The notes: generated from the letters alone by a model not told the origin. 64,000 nucleotides of DNA from Nocardioides sp. ChNu-153 (GCF_030466625.1 NZ_JADEVT010000001.1:372001-436000); one strand, 5' to 3'; counted from the stretch's first letter, positions 15,215 to 24,972 are shown. Made by a program: numbers and translations.

Positions 15215-15868
15215 TCAGGGGCCGGCGGCGACCGCGACGGCGGCGCACCAGTCGGAGGCGCGGGTGACCGTGGCGGCCTCGTCGAACGCCGCGGAGGTCG
15301 GCACGCGCAGCGTGCAGGTGAGCCAGGCGTCGCCGAGCAGCCCGCGGAACGAGACCTCCGCGACTCCCTCGGCGCCGCACAGCTGGGCGAGGGAGGGCGC
15401 GCCGTACGCCGGCTGCCCCTCGAGCACGCGGCAGCCCTCGGTCGCCGCGGTCTCCTCGACGTACGCCGCGGCCGCCGCCGGGGTCGTCGGCGGCACGAAC
15501 ACCCAGGCGGAGGCGGCCGGGCTCGTGGGCGCGGCGGCGCCGCCCTCGCCGTACCAGCGGCACCCGACCTCGTGGACGAGGTCCTCGCGGCCGGGCGCGA
15601 TCTGCGTCGGCGCGCCCGTGTCCCACGGCACCGCCTCGACGGGCGGGGCGCCCAGCGCGGCGGCGACCGCCTCGTCGGTGACGTCGTCGCAGAACGCGGA
15701 GCGCTCGACGCCCAGGGTCGTGGTGTCGAGGTCGGCGAGCGCCGGGGGTGCGGTGGTCGTGGGCGACGCGACCGGTGCGTCGCCGTCACCCCCGTCGTCG
15801 CCCGTGCAGGCCACCGTGCCGAGGGCGAGCACGACGAGAGCGGCGAGGGCGGGGACCGGGCGGTTCAC
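15215..15868 (-). CDS. Lipoprotein, DUF3558-like
   Basis: This 217-residue protein starts at GTG 15868 with a signal segment (ALAALVVLALGTVACTGDD) whose Cys would be lipidated. A Thr/Pro linker follows, then a domain with paired cysteines (FCDDVTDEAVAAALG, GCRWYGEG, EGCRVLEG, LCGAEG, LTCTLRV, WCAAVAV). The overall pattern recalls mycobacterial DUF3558 lipoproteins; this is a tentative match. TAGGGT lies 7 nt before the GTG. It ends 23 bases upstream of the RraA-family gene. Confidence 0.65.
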   Translation of the reverse strand: MNRPVPALAALVVLALGTVACTGDDGGDGDAPVASPTTTAPPALADLDTTTLGVERSAFCDDVTDEAVAAALGAPPVEAVPWDTGAPTQIAPGREDLVHEVGCRWYGEGGAAAPTSPAASAWVFVPPTTPAAAAAYVEETAATEGCRVLEGQPAYGAPSLAQLCGAEGVAEVSFRGLLGDAWLTCTLRVPTSAAFDEAATVTRASDWCAAVAVAAGP

Positions 15869-15875
15869 CCGGTCG

Positions 15876-15881
15876 ACCCTA
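15876..15881 (-). promoter_or_regulatory. -10 hexamer TAGGGT, likely leaderless start
   Basis: On the minus strand TAGGGT lies 7 nt before the GTG at 15868. It overlaps the stop region of the MFS gene, which runs in the same direction. Confidence 0.45.
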
Positions 15882-17166
15882 GGACACGGGGGACGAGACG
15901 GGGGAGGACGCGGGGGGCGACCCCGACGAGTGCTGCTCGGCACGTGACAGCACCCGCGCGCCCGCGCCGGTCGTGACCACGACGACGGTGCCGACGACGC
16001 CGGCGAGCGTGACGAGGGTGGTCGTGGCCGACGCGACCTCGGCGAGCAGCCCCACGGCGACGACGGGCACGGTGAGGCCGGCGTACGTCACGAGCAGCAG
16101 CGACGCCGTCACCCCGCTGCGCCGCTCGGGCGGGGCGAGGGCCACGACGCCGGCGACCGCCGAGCGGAAGGCCAGGCCCACGCCGGTGCCCGCGACGGCG
16201 GCGGCGACGAGGGCGCCCGGCAGGTTCGCGGCCAGCGCGGTGGCCGCCACGAGGGCGAGCCCGCCGCCCAGGAACACCGCCGCGCCCGCCAGCCGCCGAC
16301 TCGTCGACCACGAGGCCGTGGCCAGCTGGCCGAGCGCGGCGCAGCCGAAGAGCAGGGTGACGGGCAGGTTCGCGAGCAGCACCGAGTCGACCGCGAAGAC
16401 CTCGGCCATCAGCCGCGGGGCGAGCGCGGCGTAGCTGCCGAGCACCGAGAACGCCGCGCACGAGGCGAGCGCCAGCGACCAGAACGTGGCCCGCGCGTGG
16501 GGCGGGACCGCCAGCCGCTGCGGCCGGTACGGCGGACGCGGCCGCGCGGGTGCCCGCGTCTCCGGCACCAGCAGGAGGGCGGCGGTCGCCAGCACGAGCG
16601 CGACGCCGAGCACGAGGAACGGGTCGCGCAGCGGGGTGCCCGTGACCGCCAGGAGCGCCGTGCCCACGAGCGGGCCGGCCGCCAGCCCGCCGAGGTTGGC
16701 GACCACGACGGTCGAGGCGGCGGTCCGCCCGCCCGCTCCCCGCCCGCCGGCCCCGAGCAGCTCGGCGAGCGCCGCGGTCGCGGTGGGCACCAGGAGCCCG
16801 ACGCCGACGCCGCAGAGCACGCGAGCGACGAGGACGCCCGCCAGGTCGGTGGTCGCGACGAACGCCGCGGCGGAGAGCACCTGGGCGACGCCCGCCGCCA
16901 GCAGGAGGCTGCGCCGCCCGTGCACGTCGCTGAGGTGGCCGGCGAGTCCGAGCGCCAGCAGCACGCCGACCGCGAAGGCCGCGAAGACGACGGTGACGCT
17001 GAGGGACGAGAAGCCCTCGGCGCGGCGGTACTCGGCGTAGAGCGGCGTGGGCAGCGTCGCGAACGCCGCCGACCGCGAAGGCCACGGCGACGACGACCGC
17101 GCCGCGGCGGTGCCCGGTCGGTGCCGACTGCCCGGGGTGCCGGGCGGGGGTGGTGGGGTGCTCCAT
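15879..17166 (-). pseudogene. MFS transporter, frameshifted after about 33 codons
   Basis: A drug-efflux-type major facilitator with about twelve helices. From the ATG at 17166 the frame reads MEHPTTPARHPG and RRGAVVVAVAFAVGG, then is lost. The continuation FATLPTPLYAEYRRAEGF, the motif-A loop GHLSDVHGRRS and RVLCGVGVGLLVPTATAALA are in the next frame. One base must be removed near 17064-17071 (for example the extra G in TCGGCGGCG) to join them. It could be a sequencing error or a true null allele. Divergent from a LysR gene that is also frameshifted. Confidence 0.75.
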
Positions 17167-17190
17167 GCCTCCAGGGTCCGCCCGCGCATT

Positions 17191-17244
17191 GATCGAGTCC
17201 AACGAAGTTCTTCGATCGCACTGTGCGGAGCGACCGAACAGTGC
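17191..17244. promoter_or_regulatory. Two dyads in the MFS/LysR divergent spacer
   Basis: GATCGA (17191-17196) pairs with TCGATC (17212-17217), and GCACTGT (17218-17224) pairs with ACAGTGC (17238-17244). The spacer is only 90 bp. LysR regulators bind such interrupted dyads near their own divergent promoters, so this is a candidate operator. Confidence 0.45.
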
Positions 17245-17256
17245 GAGGCTGGCCCG

Positions 17257-18194
17257 GTGGACGAGCGCAGCCTGGAGGTCTTCGTCGCGGTCGCGGAGGA
17301 GCTGAGCGTCACGCGCGCCGCGACCCGGGTGCACGCCGCCCAGTCGACGGTCTCGGCGGCGCTGCGCTCGCTCGAGCGCGACCTCGGCGCGGTGCTCTTC
17401 GAGCGCACGACGCGCAGCATGCGGCTGACCGCGGCGGGGGAGCGGGCGGTCCCGGCCGCCCGCGAGGCCCTCGCGGCGCTCGCCCGCCTGCGCTCGGAGG
17501 CGCGCGAGCCCGCGGCCGGGCTGCGGGGACGCGTGCGGGTCGGGCTGTTCCCCGCGCTCGACGCCCTCGAGGTGCCCGCCGCGGCGTCGGCGTTCCAGGA
17601 GCGTCACCCCGACGTCGAGCTGACGCTCGTCGCCTCCCCGGCGGGGTCGACGGGGCTGCACGAGGACGTGCGGCGCGGACGGCTCGACCTGGCCTTCTCC
17701 GCGCTGCCGCGCCCGGCCGACCTGGCGGGGCGCCTCCTCGACGAGCTGCGCTGGCGGTGCTGCCGGAGGGGCACCCGGCGGCGAGCGGGTCCGTCGTACG
17801 CCTCGAGCAGCTCGCGGAGGAGCGGTGGGTGGACACGCTGCCCGGCTACGCCAACCGGGTGCTGCTCGAGACCGCCCTGGCGGGCGCAGGGCTGGAGCGG
17901 CGGCTCGTGGTGCAGGCGGGGGACCTGCCGTCGGTCGTGGCGTTCGTGCGGGCCGGCACGGGCGTCGCGGTGCTGCCCTCGATCGTGCCGACGCACGGCT
18001 GCGTGACCCGCCCGCTGGCCGACGACGTGCCCCCGTGGCGGTTGTCGGTGGTGTGGCGGGCCGGTACGCCGCTCACCGCCGCCGCGGCCGCCTTCCGCGA
18101 CGAGCTCGTGGACCGGGCGGCGGCCCGACGCAGGCCCGGCGTGGGGGAGAACACGCGCCCCGTGGTCGCCGGGGGCCCGGGGAGCCTGGGCTAA
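17257..18194 (+). pseudogene. LysR-family regulator, frameshifted in the effector domain
   Basis: The GTG at 17257 opens a LysR helix-turn-helix domain (VFVAVAEELSVTRAATRVHA, QSTVSAALRSLERDLGAVLF). The effector domain runs to PADLAGRLLDELR and is then lost. LAVLPEGHPAASGS, WVDTLPGYANRVLLETALA and GTGVAVLPSIVP continue in another frame from 17751. One base is missing between 17749 and 17751 (CGCTG where CGCCTG is expected). The gene ends at TAA 18192-18194, which forms part of the ftsE -10 hexamer. The divergent MFS gene is its expected target and is frameshifted too. Confidence 0.8.
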
Positions 18195-18197
18195 CGT
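18192..18197 (+). promoter_or_regulatory. -10 hexamer TAACGT before ftsE
   Basis: TAACGT lies 7 nt before the GTG at 18205. Its first three bases are also the stop codon of the LysR gene. Confidence 0.4.
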
Positions 18198-18204
18198 CCC
18201 TCCG

Positions 18205-18894
18205 GTGATCCGCTTCGAGAAGGTCTCCATGACCTACCCCGGCCAGGGCCGCCCGGCCCTCGACGACGTCACCCTCGACATCGAGAAGGGCGAGTTCGTC
18301 TTCCTGGTGGGTTCCTCGGGGTCGGGCAAGTCGACGTTCCTCTACCTGGTGCTGCGCGAGCTGCGCGCCACCCAGGGACGGGTCTACGTCGCCGGCCGCG
18401 AGATCAACCGCCTCGCCAGCTGGAAGATCCCGCGGCACCGCCGCCAGATCGGCACGGTCTTCCAGGACTTCCGCCTGCTGCAGAACAAGACGGTCGCGGA
18501 GAACGTGGCGTTCGCGCTGCAGGTGATCGGCAAGCCGCGCGCCCAGATCACCGAGCTGGTGCCGCAGACGCTCGAGCTCGTGGGCCTCGACGGCAAGGCC
18601 GACCGCATGCCCGACGAGCTGTCGGGCGGCGAGCAGCAGCGGGTCGCGATCGCCCGGGCGTTCGTCAACCGGCCCAAGATCCTCATCGCCGACGAGCCGA
18701 CCGGCAACCTCGACCCGTCGACCTCGGTCGGCATCATGAAGCTGCTCGACCGCATCAACCGCACGGGCACGACCGTGCTGATGTCGACGCACGACAACAG
18801 CATCGTCGACCAGATGCGCAAGCGCGTGATCGAGCTGGAGAACGGCCACCTCGTGCGCGACCAGGCCCAGGGCGTCTACGGCTTCCAGAGCTGA
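18205..18894 (+). CDS. ftsE: Cell division ATP-binding protein FtsE
   Basis: FtsE is the ABC ATPase that, with FtsX, switches on peptidoglycan hydrolases at the septum. The 229-residue protein has Walker [10 protein letters not shown] at about 36-44, a Q-loop VFQDFRLL, the signature LSGGEQQR at about 139-146 and Walker [13 protein letters not shown] at about 159-170. The start is GTG at 18205. FtsX follows 49 bases downstream and a coiled-coil M23 hydrolase after that, the expected partner set. Confidence 0.96.
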   Translation: MIRFEKVSMTYPGQGRPALDDVTLDIEKGEFVFLVGSSGSGKSTFLYLVLRELRATQGRVYVAGREINRLASWKIPRHRRQIGTVFQDFRLLQNKTVAENVAFALQVIGKPRAQITELVPQTLELVGLDGKADRMPDELSGGEQQRVAIARAFVNRPKILIADEPTGNLDPSTSVGIMKLLDRINRTGTTVLMSTHDNSIVDQMRKRVIELENGHLVRDQAQGVYGFQS

Positions 18895-18943
18895 CGCAGA
18901 GCCCACCCGGCCTCACCCCGAACCAGGAGCGGATTCCCCCCAC

Positions 18944-19867
18944 ATGCAGCTGCGTTACGTCTTCACCGAGCTCGGGCAGGGCCTGCGTCGCAACGTCTCG
19001 ATGCACCTCGCCGTCATCCTCACCCTCTTCGTCTCCCTGACGCTGGTGGGCGTCGGCGTGCTGCTCAAGCAGCAGGCCGACATCGCCGACCGCCAGTTCG
19101 GCAGCCAGGTCGAGATCACCGTCTACCTCTGCAACGCCACCGACATCGCGGGCACCTGCAACGGCGAGGTCACCGAGGCGCAGAAGGCCGACATCCTGCG
19201 GGCGATCGAGGAGAACCCGGAGACGGCCGGCGTCCGCGAGGAGACCCAGCAGGACGCCTACGACAAGACCCTCGAGCTGGCCCGCGCCCAGGGCGACAGC
19301 CGCCTCATCGAGGGCGAGGACGCCGCGGTCACGGCCGAGGACTTCAACGCGTCCCTCTGGATCACGCTGAAGGACCCCGAGCAGTCGGCCGGGGTGGAGA
19401 GCGCGGTGGCGACCCTCGACGGCGTACGACGCGTGACCGACCAGCGCGAGCTGCTGGAGCCCGTCTTCGACGTCCTCGGGGCCGCGCAGTGGGCCTCGAT
19501 CGCCACGGCGGTGGTGCTGGTCATCGGTGCGCTGCTGCTGGTGAGCAACACGATCCGCCTGGCGGCCTTCGCGCGCCGCAAGGAGATCGGCATCATGCGG
19601 CTGGTGGGCGCGTCGACCCTCTACATCGCCCTGCCGTTCCTGCTCGAGGCGCTGGTGACCGCGCTGCTCGGCGTGCTGCTCGCCGGCGGGGCGCTGGCAG
19701 CCCTGCTGCGCTTCGTGGTGAACGACCGGGCAGCGGCCACGCTCGACTTCATGCCGTGGGTGGGGCTCGGCGAGTGGTGGGTGGCGTTCGGCGTCATCGC
19801 GCTGCTCGGCCCGCTGCTGACGGTGCTGCCGACACTCCTGCTGACGAGGAAATACCTCAAGGTGTGA
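18944..19867 (+). CDS. ftsX: Cell division protein FtsX
   Basis: FtsX is the membrane partner of FtsE. The 307-residue protein has one N-terminal helix (about 22-43), a large extracytoplasmic domain with two cysteines (VYLCNATDIAGTCNG) that may form a disulphide, and three C-terminal helices (about 181-205, 224-251 and 273-297) of the FtsX/MacB type. The ATG at 18944 follows an AGGAG at about 18926. The outer domain is where actinobacterial FtsX contacts RipC-like hydrolases. Confidence 0.95.
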   Translation: MQLRYVFTELGQGLRRNVSMHLAVILTLFVSLTLVGVGVLLKQQADIADRQFGSQVEITVYLCNATDIAGTCNGEVTEAQKADILRAIEENPETAGVREETQQDAYDKTLELARAQGDSRLIEGEDAAVTAEDFNASLWITLKDPEQSAGVESAVATLDGVRRVTDQRELLEPVFDVLGAAQWASIATAVVLVIGALLLVSNTIRLAAFARRKEIGIMRLVGASTLYIALPFLLEALVTALLGVLLAGGALAALLRFVVNDRAAATLDFMPWVGLGEWWVAFGVIALLGPLLTVLPTLLLTRKYLKV

Positions 19868-19925
19868 CCTGCGTGGTCTACCGTCGCGTGCGGTTCACTT
19901 CCCCGAACTAGGCAAAGGCTTCCCC

Positions 19926-21287
19926 ATGCAGCAGTTCCTCCTGCCGTCGCGGCGACGGCTCGCCGCGATCGCGGTGTCCCTCGCCGTCGCGGCCGGTGCC
20001 GCGACCGCACCCCTCGCGTACGCCGACGACGAGGACGACGAGCTGCGCGAGCGCCAGGGGCAGGTGCAGGGCCAGATCGACGCGACGAACTCCGACCTCT
20101 CCGAGTCCAGCGCCCAGCTCGCCGCCGCGACCGCGCAGCTGCGCGAGTCCACCGCCCAGCTGGCCTCCGCGCAGGCCCGCCTCTCGACGGCGCGTGCCGA
20201 GCTGGGGCAGGCGCAGGCCTACGACGCCGAGATGCAGACCCGGCTGAACGCGGCCGAGGTCGAGCTCGCCGCCGCCGAGGCCGAGCTGCAGGGCGGCCGT
20301 GACGACGTCGTCGGTCAGCGCGCCCGCGTCGGCCGCCAGATCGTCGACCAGTCGATGACGCCCGACGCCGACCTCGAGGCGCTCGGCGCCATGCTCGGCG
20401 CCGAGGACCTCTCCGACCTCACCCGGGCCGAGGCGGCGCGCGACACGGTGCTGGGCACCGAGGCCCGCGCGTACGACGACCTGCGGGCCGCCGAGGTCAT
20501 GCTCGAGGTGCAGGAGGTCCGGGTGCAGGAGGCCCGCGACCTCGTCGCCGACGAGCGCGCCGAGGCCGCCGCCAACCTGGAGCGCATGGCCACGCTGGAG
20601 GCGCAGGCCGCCGAGGCCGAGGCCCAGGTGCAGTCCCTCGTCGCCAGCCACGCCGAGGTCGAGGCCGCCGCCCAGTCGGCCCGCGACGCCGACCGGGCCG
20701 AGCTGGCCACGCTGGAGTCCGAGTCGCAGCGCATCAGCACCGTCCTGCGCCAGCGCGCGGAGGCCGCGCGCCGGCGCGCCGCCGAGGCCGCCGCGGCCGA
20801 GGCCGCCCGCCAGCGCGCCAACCAGGGCAGCGGCGGTGGCGGCGGGTCCAGCGGCGGTGGTGGTTCGAGCAGCGGCGGTGGCGGGGGCAGCAGCAGCGGC
20901 CTCAGCTACCCCGTCAACGGGCGCGTCACCTCGCCGTACGGCATGCGGGTGCACCCCATCTACGGCTACTACTCGCTGCACGACGGCGTGGACTTCGGCG
21001 CGGGCTGCGGCACCCCGATGTACGCGGCTGCCGACGGCGAGGTCGTCGAGCGCTACTTCCAGTCGGCGTGGGGCAACCGCCTCATCATCGACAACGGCTA
21101 CGTCAACGGCGCCGGCGTCTCCACGATCTACAACCACGCCACGCGGTACGTCGTGAGCGTGGGGCAGGACGTGCGCCGCGGGCAGCTCGTGGGGTACGTC
21201 GGCTCGACCGGCTGGTCGACCGGCTGCCACCTGCACTTCACGGTCTACAAGAACGGGTCGCCGACGAACCCGATGAACTACTTCTGA
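19926..21287 (+). CDS. M23-family peptidoglycan endopeptidase with coiled coil
   Basis: This 453-residue secreted protein has a signal peptide (about residues 1-35, cleavage near AYADD), a long Ala/Glu/Gln-rich coiled coil (about 37-290), a Ser/Gly linker (about 300-320) and a C-terminal LytM domain. The zinc ligands are present: H352 and D356 in SLHDGVDFG, the catalytic YNHA, and H435/H437 in CHLHF, so it should be active. The layout matches E. coli EnvC except that EnvC lacks ligands. Placement after ftsEX makes it the probable hydrolase controlled by FtsEX (inference). Confidence 0.9.
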   Translation: MQQFLLPSRRRLAAIAVSLAVAAGAATAPLAYADDEDDELRERQGQVQGQIDATNSDLSESSAQLAAATAQLRESTAQLASAQARLSTARAELGQAQAYDAEMQTRLNAAEVELAAAEAELQGGRDDVVGQRARVGRQIVDQSMTPDADLEALGAMLGAEDLSDLTRAEAARDTVLGTEARAYDDLRAAEVMLEVQEVRVQEARDLVADERAEAAANLERMATLEAQAAEAEAQVQSLVASHAEVEAAAQSARDADRAELATLESESQRISTVLRQRAEAARRRAAEAAAAEAARQRANQGSGGGGGSSGGGGSSSGGGGGSSSGLSYPVNGRVTSPYGMRVHPIYGYYSLHDGVDFGAGCGTPMYAAADGEVVERYFQSAWGNRLIIDNGYVNGAGVSTIYNHATRYVVSVGQDVRRGQLVGYVGSTGWSTGCHLHFTVYKNGSPTNPMNYF

Positions 21288-21352
21288 TCCGCGGCCCGCG
21301 GCCCCGTGACGACCGGGTCAAACCGGTTGCGCGTTGCTGGGAGAATGGACGG

Positions 21353-21835
21353 ATGGCCAAGGAGCAGGGGCGCAAGCTCGTCGCGCAGAACCGCAAGGCG
21401 CGGCACGACTACCACATCGAGGACACCTTCGAGGCCGGCATGGTCCTGCAGGGCACCGAGGTGAAGGCGCTGCGGGCCGGCCGGGCGAACCTCGTCGACG
21501 GCTTCGTCGACATCGACCACGACGAGGTGTGGCTGCACGCGGTGCACATCCCGGAGTACGCGCAGGGCACGTGGACCAACCACGCCGCCCGCCGCAAGCG
21601 CAAGCTGCTGCTCCACCGCGCCGAGATCGACAAGATCGCCACGAAGGTGGCCAACAAGGGCTACACGATCGTGCCGCTGTCGCTCTACTTCTCCGACGGT
21701 CGCGCGAAGGTCGAGATCGCGCTGGCGAAGGGCAAGAAGTCCTACGACAAGCGCCACTCGCTGGCCGAGCGCCAGGCGAACCGCGAGAAGCAGCAGGCGC
21801 TGGGCCGCCAGCTCAAGGGCATGGACCGGGTGTGA
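21353..21835 (+). CDS. smpB: SsrA-binding protein SmpB
   Basis: SmpB binds tmRNA and brings it to stalled ribosomes. The 160-residue protein starts [20 protein letters not shown] and carries [20 protein letters not shown] and the basic C-terminal tail ([20 protein letters not shown]) that mimics the missing anticodon arm. The ATG at 21353 was chosen by alignment with the family start. The tmRNA gene itself lies 3.3 kb downstream on the same strand. The stop overlaps the next GTG. Confidence 0.96.
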   Translation: MAKEQGRKLVAQNRKARHDYHIEDTFEAGMVLQGTEVKALRAGRANLVDGFVDIDHDEVWLHAVHIPEYAQGTWTNHAARRKRKLLLHRAEIDKIATKVANKGYTIVPLSLYFSDGRAKVEIALAKGKKSYDKRHSLAERQANREKQQALGRQLKGMDRV

Positions 21836-22794
21836 GCGCGGGCGTCCCCCCGCTCGACGACCCAGCGGAGCGCCGCGACCACCTGCACGCGGTCCTCCAG
21901 CGCCTCGGCGTCCCCGGCCTGTTCGACGTCCACACCCACTTCCTGCCGCCGCGCGTCACCGAGAAGGTGCGCGCGGTGTTCGCGTCCGCGGGCCCGCTCA
22001 TCGGCCGCGAGTGGCCGATCCGCTACCTCGACACCGACGCGGCGAACGTCGAGCGGCTCCGCGCGTACGGCGTCCGCCGCTTCACCGCCCTGCCCTACCC
22101 CCACAAGCCGGGCATGGCCGAGTTCCTCAACGACTGGGCGGCCGAGTTCGCCGCGCGGGTGCCCGAGGCGCTGCACTGCGCCACGTTCTTCCCCGAGCCG
22201 GGTGCGGGGGAGTACGTCGCGGCCCGGGTCGCCGCCGGCGTCCAGGTGTTCAAGGTGCACGTGCAGGTCGGCGCCTTCGACGTGCGCGACCCGCTGCTCG
22301 CGCCGGTGTGGGAGGTGCTGGAGGCCTCCGGCACCCCGGTCGTGCTCCACGCCGGCTCCGGCCCGGTGCCGACCGCGTTCACCGGCCCCGGCCCGGTTGC
22401 CGAGGTGCTGGCGCGCCACCCCCGCCTCGCGCTCGTCATGGCCCACCTGGGGGCACCCGAGTACGACGAGTTCCTGACGATGGCGGAGACCTACGAGCGG
22501 GTCCACCTCGACACCACGATGGCGTTCACTCACTTCTTCGCCGAGACGAGCAACAGGGTGGGGGAGGTGGCTGGCGTCTGTCGCCACCCGGGCGACGTGC
22601 CCGACGCGCTGCTGCCGCGCTACGCGGCGCTGGGCGACAAGATCCTGTTCGGCTCCGACTTCCCGAACATCCCCTACCCCTACGTGCACCAGGTCGAGGT
22701 GCTGGAGGCGTTGCGCGAGCGGCACGCCGCCCTCGACGACGCCTGGCTCGCGAAGGTGTGCTGGCACAACGCCGCGCGGCTCTTCGGCGACTGA
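21832..22794 (+). CDS. Amidohydrolase-2-family metal-dependent hydrolase
   Basis: This 320-residue TIM-barrel protein has the metal-site motifs of the amidohydrolase_2 family: DVHTHFLPP near residue 27, HVQVGAF and VLHAGSGP in the middle, [11 protein letters not shown], and [12 protein letters not shown] near 280. Members decarboxylate or hydrolyse small ring compounds; the substrate here is unknown. The GTG at 21832 overlaps the smpB stop, so expression is coupled to smpB. Confidence 0.85.
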   Translation: MSAGVPPLDDPAERRDHLHAVLQRLGVPGLFDVHTHFLPPRVTEKVRAVFASAGPLIGREWPIRYLDTDAANVERLRAYGVRRFTALPYPHKPGMAEFLNDWAAEFAARVPEALHCATFFPEPGAGEYVAARVAAGVQVFKVHVQVGAFDVRDPLLAPVWEVLEASGTPVVLHAGSGPVPTAFTGPGPVAEVLARHPRLALVMAHLGAPEYDEFLTMAETYERVHLDTTMAFTHFFAETSNRVGEVAGVCRHPGDVPDALLPRYAALGDKILFGSDFPNIPYPYVHQVEVLEALRERHAALDDAWLAKVCWHNAARLFGD

Positions 22795-22811
22795 GGCACC
22801 CGCGCTGTTCC

Positions 22812-22850
22812 GGTGGTCGAGGTGGCCGCGCCAGCGGCCCTCGAAACCAC
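22812..22850. repeat. Palindromic intergenic element (GGTGGTTTCGAGG family, reverse orientation)
   Basis: GGTGGTCGAGG, a core around CCGCGCCAGCGG, then CCTCGAAACCAC. It is the same family as at 8945, in the opposite orientation and with one substitution in the left arm. It lies between two convergent genes, where it may also serve as a transcription stop. Confidence 0.85.
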
Positions 22851-22856
22851 GCCCGC

Positions 22857-23305
22857 CTACCCCGCCGACGCCTCCGCGGCCCTCCGCAGCGGGTTGCCCT
22901 CCTTCGTCTCGGCGAGCACCCGGTCGCGCAGCGTCGTCACCGGCGCTCCCGCGCGCTGCACGTGCGCGTCGAAGTCGATGGTCGCGTGCGTGACGAGCGC
23001 CTCCGGCAACGGCTGGGCGGCGGGGTTCGCGGCCACGAACTCGTCCGCGGTGAAGTCGTGGTCGAGGACGCCGAGCAGCACGTGCAGCGCGTTCACCCCG
23101 GAGTCCGGCATCGTGGCGGCCGCATCGGCACCGTCGTCCAGCAGCCGGCGCGCGATCGCGACGCGCGCCGCGGGTCGTCGTTCCGCAGCGCGTGCATGAG
23201 CAACGTCCGGCCCGAGCTCTCGACGAGCCGGGCGTCGTCCGCGCTGTAGCGCTCGAGGAACCCCTCGACGCTCCCGCGACTCGCCAGGGAGAACAGCCTC
23301 GACAT
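22857..23305 (-). pseudogene. Ankyrin-repeat-like small protein, frameshifted
   Basis: From the ATG at 23305: MSRLFSLASRGSVEGFLERY, SSGRTLLMHALRNDDP. The frame is then lost, and ARVAIARRLLDDGADAAATM, DSGVNALHVLLGVLDHDF and a C-terminal NPLRRAAEASAG continue in another frame. Together they form a protein of about 149 residues with ankyrin-type helices. One base is missing near 23172-23174, where CCC should be CCCC to read on. The ATG overlaps the stop of the upstream reductase-like gene, so they form an operon. Confidence 0.65.
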
Positions 23306-24966
23306 CAGGGCGCCAGGTGCGCGTGCACCAGCGAGACGACCGACGCGCCCTCGCCGGTGGCGGACGCGACGCGCTTCATCGACCCGGCGCGCACGTCGCC
23401 GGCGGCGAAGACGCCGGGCACGGACGTCGCGAGGTCGGCCGGCGGCATCCCGGCGACCCAGCTCTCCTCGGGCACGGCGCGGCCGGTCAGCACGAAGCCG
23501 TGGGCGTCACGGGCGATCTCGGGCGGCAGCCACCCGCAGTGCGGCGCCGCGCCGATGAGCAGGAAGAGGCCGTGCGCCTCGCGCCGGGTGGTGCGCCCGG
23601 TCGAGGTGTCGTGCACGTCGAGCCACTCCAGCCGGCCGTTGCCGCCGCCGTCGACGACCTGCGAGCAGGGTGCGACGTCGACGCGCGGGTTCCAGCGGAT
23701 CTCGTCGATGAGGTACTGCGACATCGTCTCGGCCAGGGAGGGGCGTCGTACGACGATCGTCACCGACCGCGCGAACCGCGCCAGGTGCAGCGCGGCCTGG
23801 CCCGCGGAGTTGCCGCCGCCGACGACCACGACGTCGTGCCCCTCCATCTCCCGGGCGACGGAGGTGGCGGAGCCGTACTGCACGCCCCGGCCGACGAGGT
23901 TCTCGAGGGCCGGCACGCCGAGGCTGCGGTAGGCGACGCCCGTGGAGATGACGACGGCCCGCGCCTCGACGGTGCCCGCGTCGGTGACGACCCGGTGCAC
24001 GCCGTCCCCGGTCTCCAGCGCGGTGACCTCCCACCCCGTGGCGAACCGCGCCCCGAACCGCATCGCCTGCAGACGGGCGCGCTGCGCGAGCCGCATCCCG
24101 GAGACGCCGCGCGGGAAGCCGAGGTAGTTGCGGATCATCGAGCTCGTGCCCGCCTGGCCGCCGATCGCCTCGGCCTCGACGACCACGGTCGAGAGGCCCT
24201 CGGACGCGCCGTACACCGACGCTGCCAGGCCGGCAGGCCCGGCGCCCACGACGACGAGGTCGACGGTGTCGGTGGACCCGACCGGCTGCGGCGGGCCGTA
24301 GAACGCGGCCGCGACGGCGCGCACGTCGCGCGGTGCGATCGGGGGCCGGCCCGTGAGGGAGACGAGGGGGTACGTCGCCTCGCCGCCGGCGGCCGTGAAC
24401 TCCGCGGTCAGCTCCACGCCGACGGGGCTGTCGGGGGCGTGCACGAGGGTCGGCATGCCCATCCGGCCGGTGTACTCGCTGATCGCGCGCTCGAGGGTGG
24501 CATCGGGGTCGCCGACGATGCGCACCGTGTCGACCTCGGGCGCCACCGACGTGGAGCCCCAGTCCGACAGCAGCTCGCAGACCGCGCCGTGGAACTCCTC
24601 GTCGCGCACCCCGCGGGGCATCAGGAGGTGTGCGTCGAACTTGCCGGCCGCCAGGCCGTGGCGCAGGGTCTCGCTGTCGTCGAGGAACCGCTCGTACGGC
24701 GAGGCGACGAGCCGGCGCGCCGTCGGCACCAGCTCGCGCCACTCGGCGAACGCGACGAGCGGGTGCGCGTCGGGCAGGGCGCCGTCGTGCACGAGCAGCG
24801 CGACCGCGCGGTCCTCGGCGCGGGCGGCGCGGATGGTCTCGACGGCCTCCGCGGCCGACCGGGCGGTGCGCACGTCGTACTCGCGTGCGTAGCGACCGAA
24901 CTGGTCGGCGAGCACGCCGTGGTGGTGCTCGGAGACGAGGAGGACGACCGGCGCGAGCGTGGGCAC
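23305..24966 (-). CDS. Fused receiver-like / thioredoxin-reductase-like FAD oxidoreductase
   Basis: This 553-residue protein has three parts: a response-regulator-like domain (about 1-130), a thioredoxin-fold-like linker (about 145-225) and a thioredoxin-reductase domain with the FAD motif GAGPAG at about 241-246 and the NADPH motif GGGNSAG at about 383-389. The redox CxxC expected near GRGVQYGSATSV (about 360-370) is absent (GSAT). The C-terminus has the FAD-closing GVFAAGDVR. It probably does not reduce a standard thioredoxin. GTG at 24966, with TATGCT six bases upstream. Confidence 0.85.
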   Translation of the reverse strand: MPTLAPVVLLVSEHHHGVLADQFGRYAREYDVRTARSAAEAVETIRAARAEDRAVALLVHDGALPDAHPLVAFAEWRELVPTARRLVASPYERFLDDSETLRHGLAAGKFDAHLLMPRGVRDEEFHGAVCELLSDWGSTSVAPEVDTVRIVGDPDATLERAISEYTGRMGMPTLVHAPDSPVGVELTAEFTAAGGEATYPLVSLTGRPPIAPRDVRAVAAAFYGPPQPVGSTDTVDLVVVGAGPAGLAASVYGASEGLSTVVVEAEAIGGQAGTSSMIRNYLGFPRGVSGMRLAQRARLQAMRFGARFATGWEVTALETGDGVHRVVTDAGTVEARAVVISTGVAYRSLGVPALENLVGRGVQYGSATSVAREMEGHDVVVVGGGNSAGQAALHLARFARSVTIVVRRPSLAETMSQYLIDEIRWNPRVDVAPCSQVVDGGGNGRLEWLDVHDTSTGRTTRREAHGLFLLIGAAPHCGWLPPEIARDAHGFVLTGRAVPEESWVAGMPPADLATSVPGVFAAGDVRAGSMKRVASATGEGASVVSLVHAHLAP

Positions 24967-24972
24967 GGCGGG

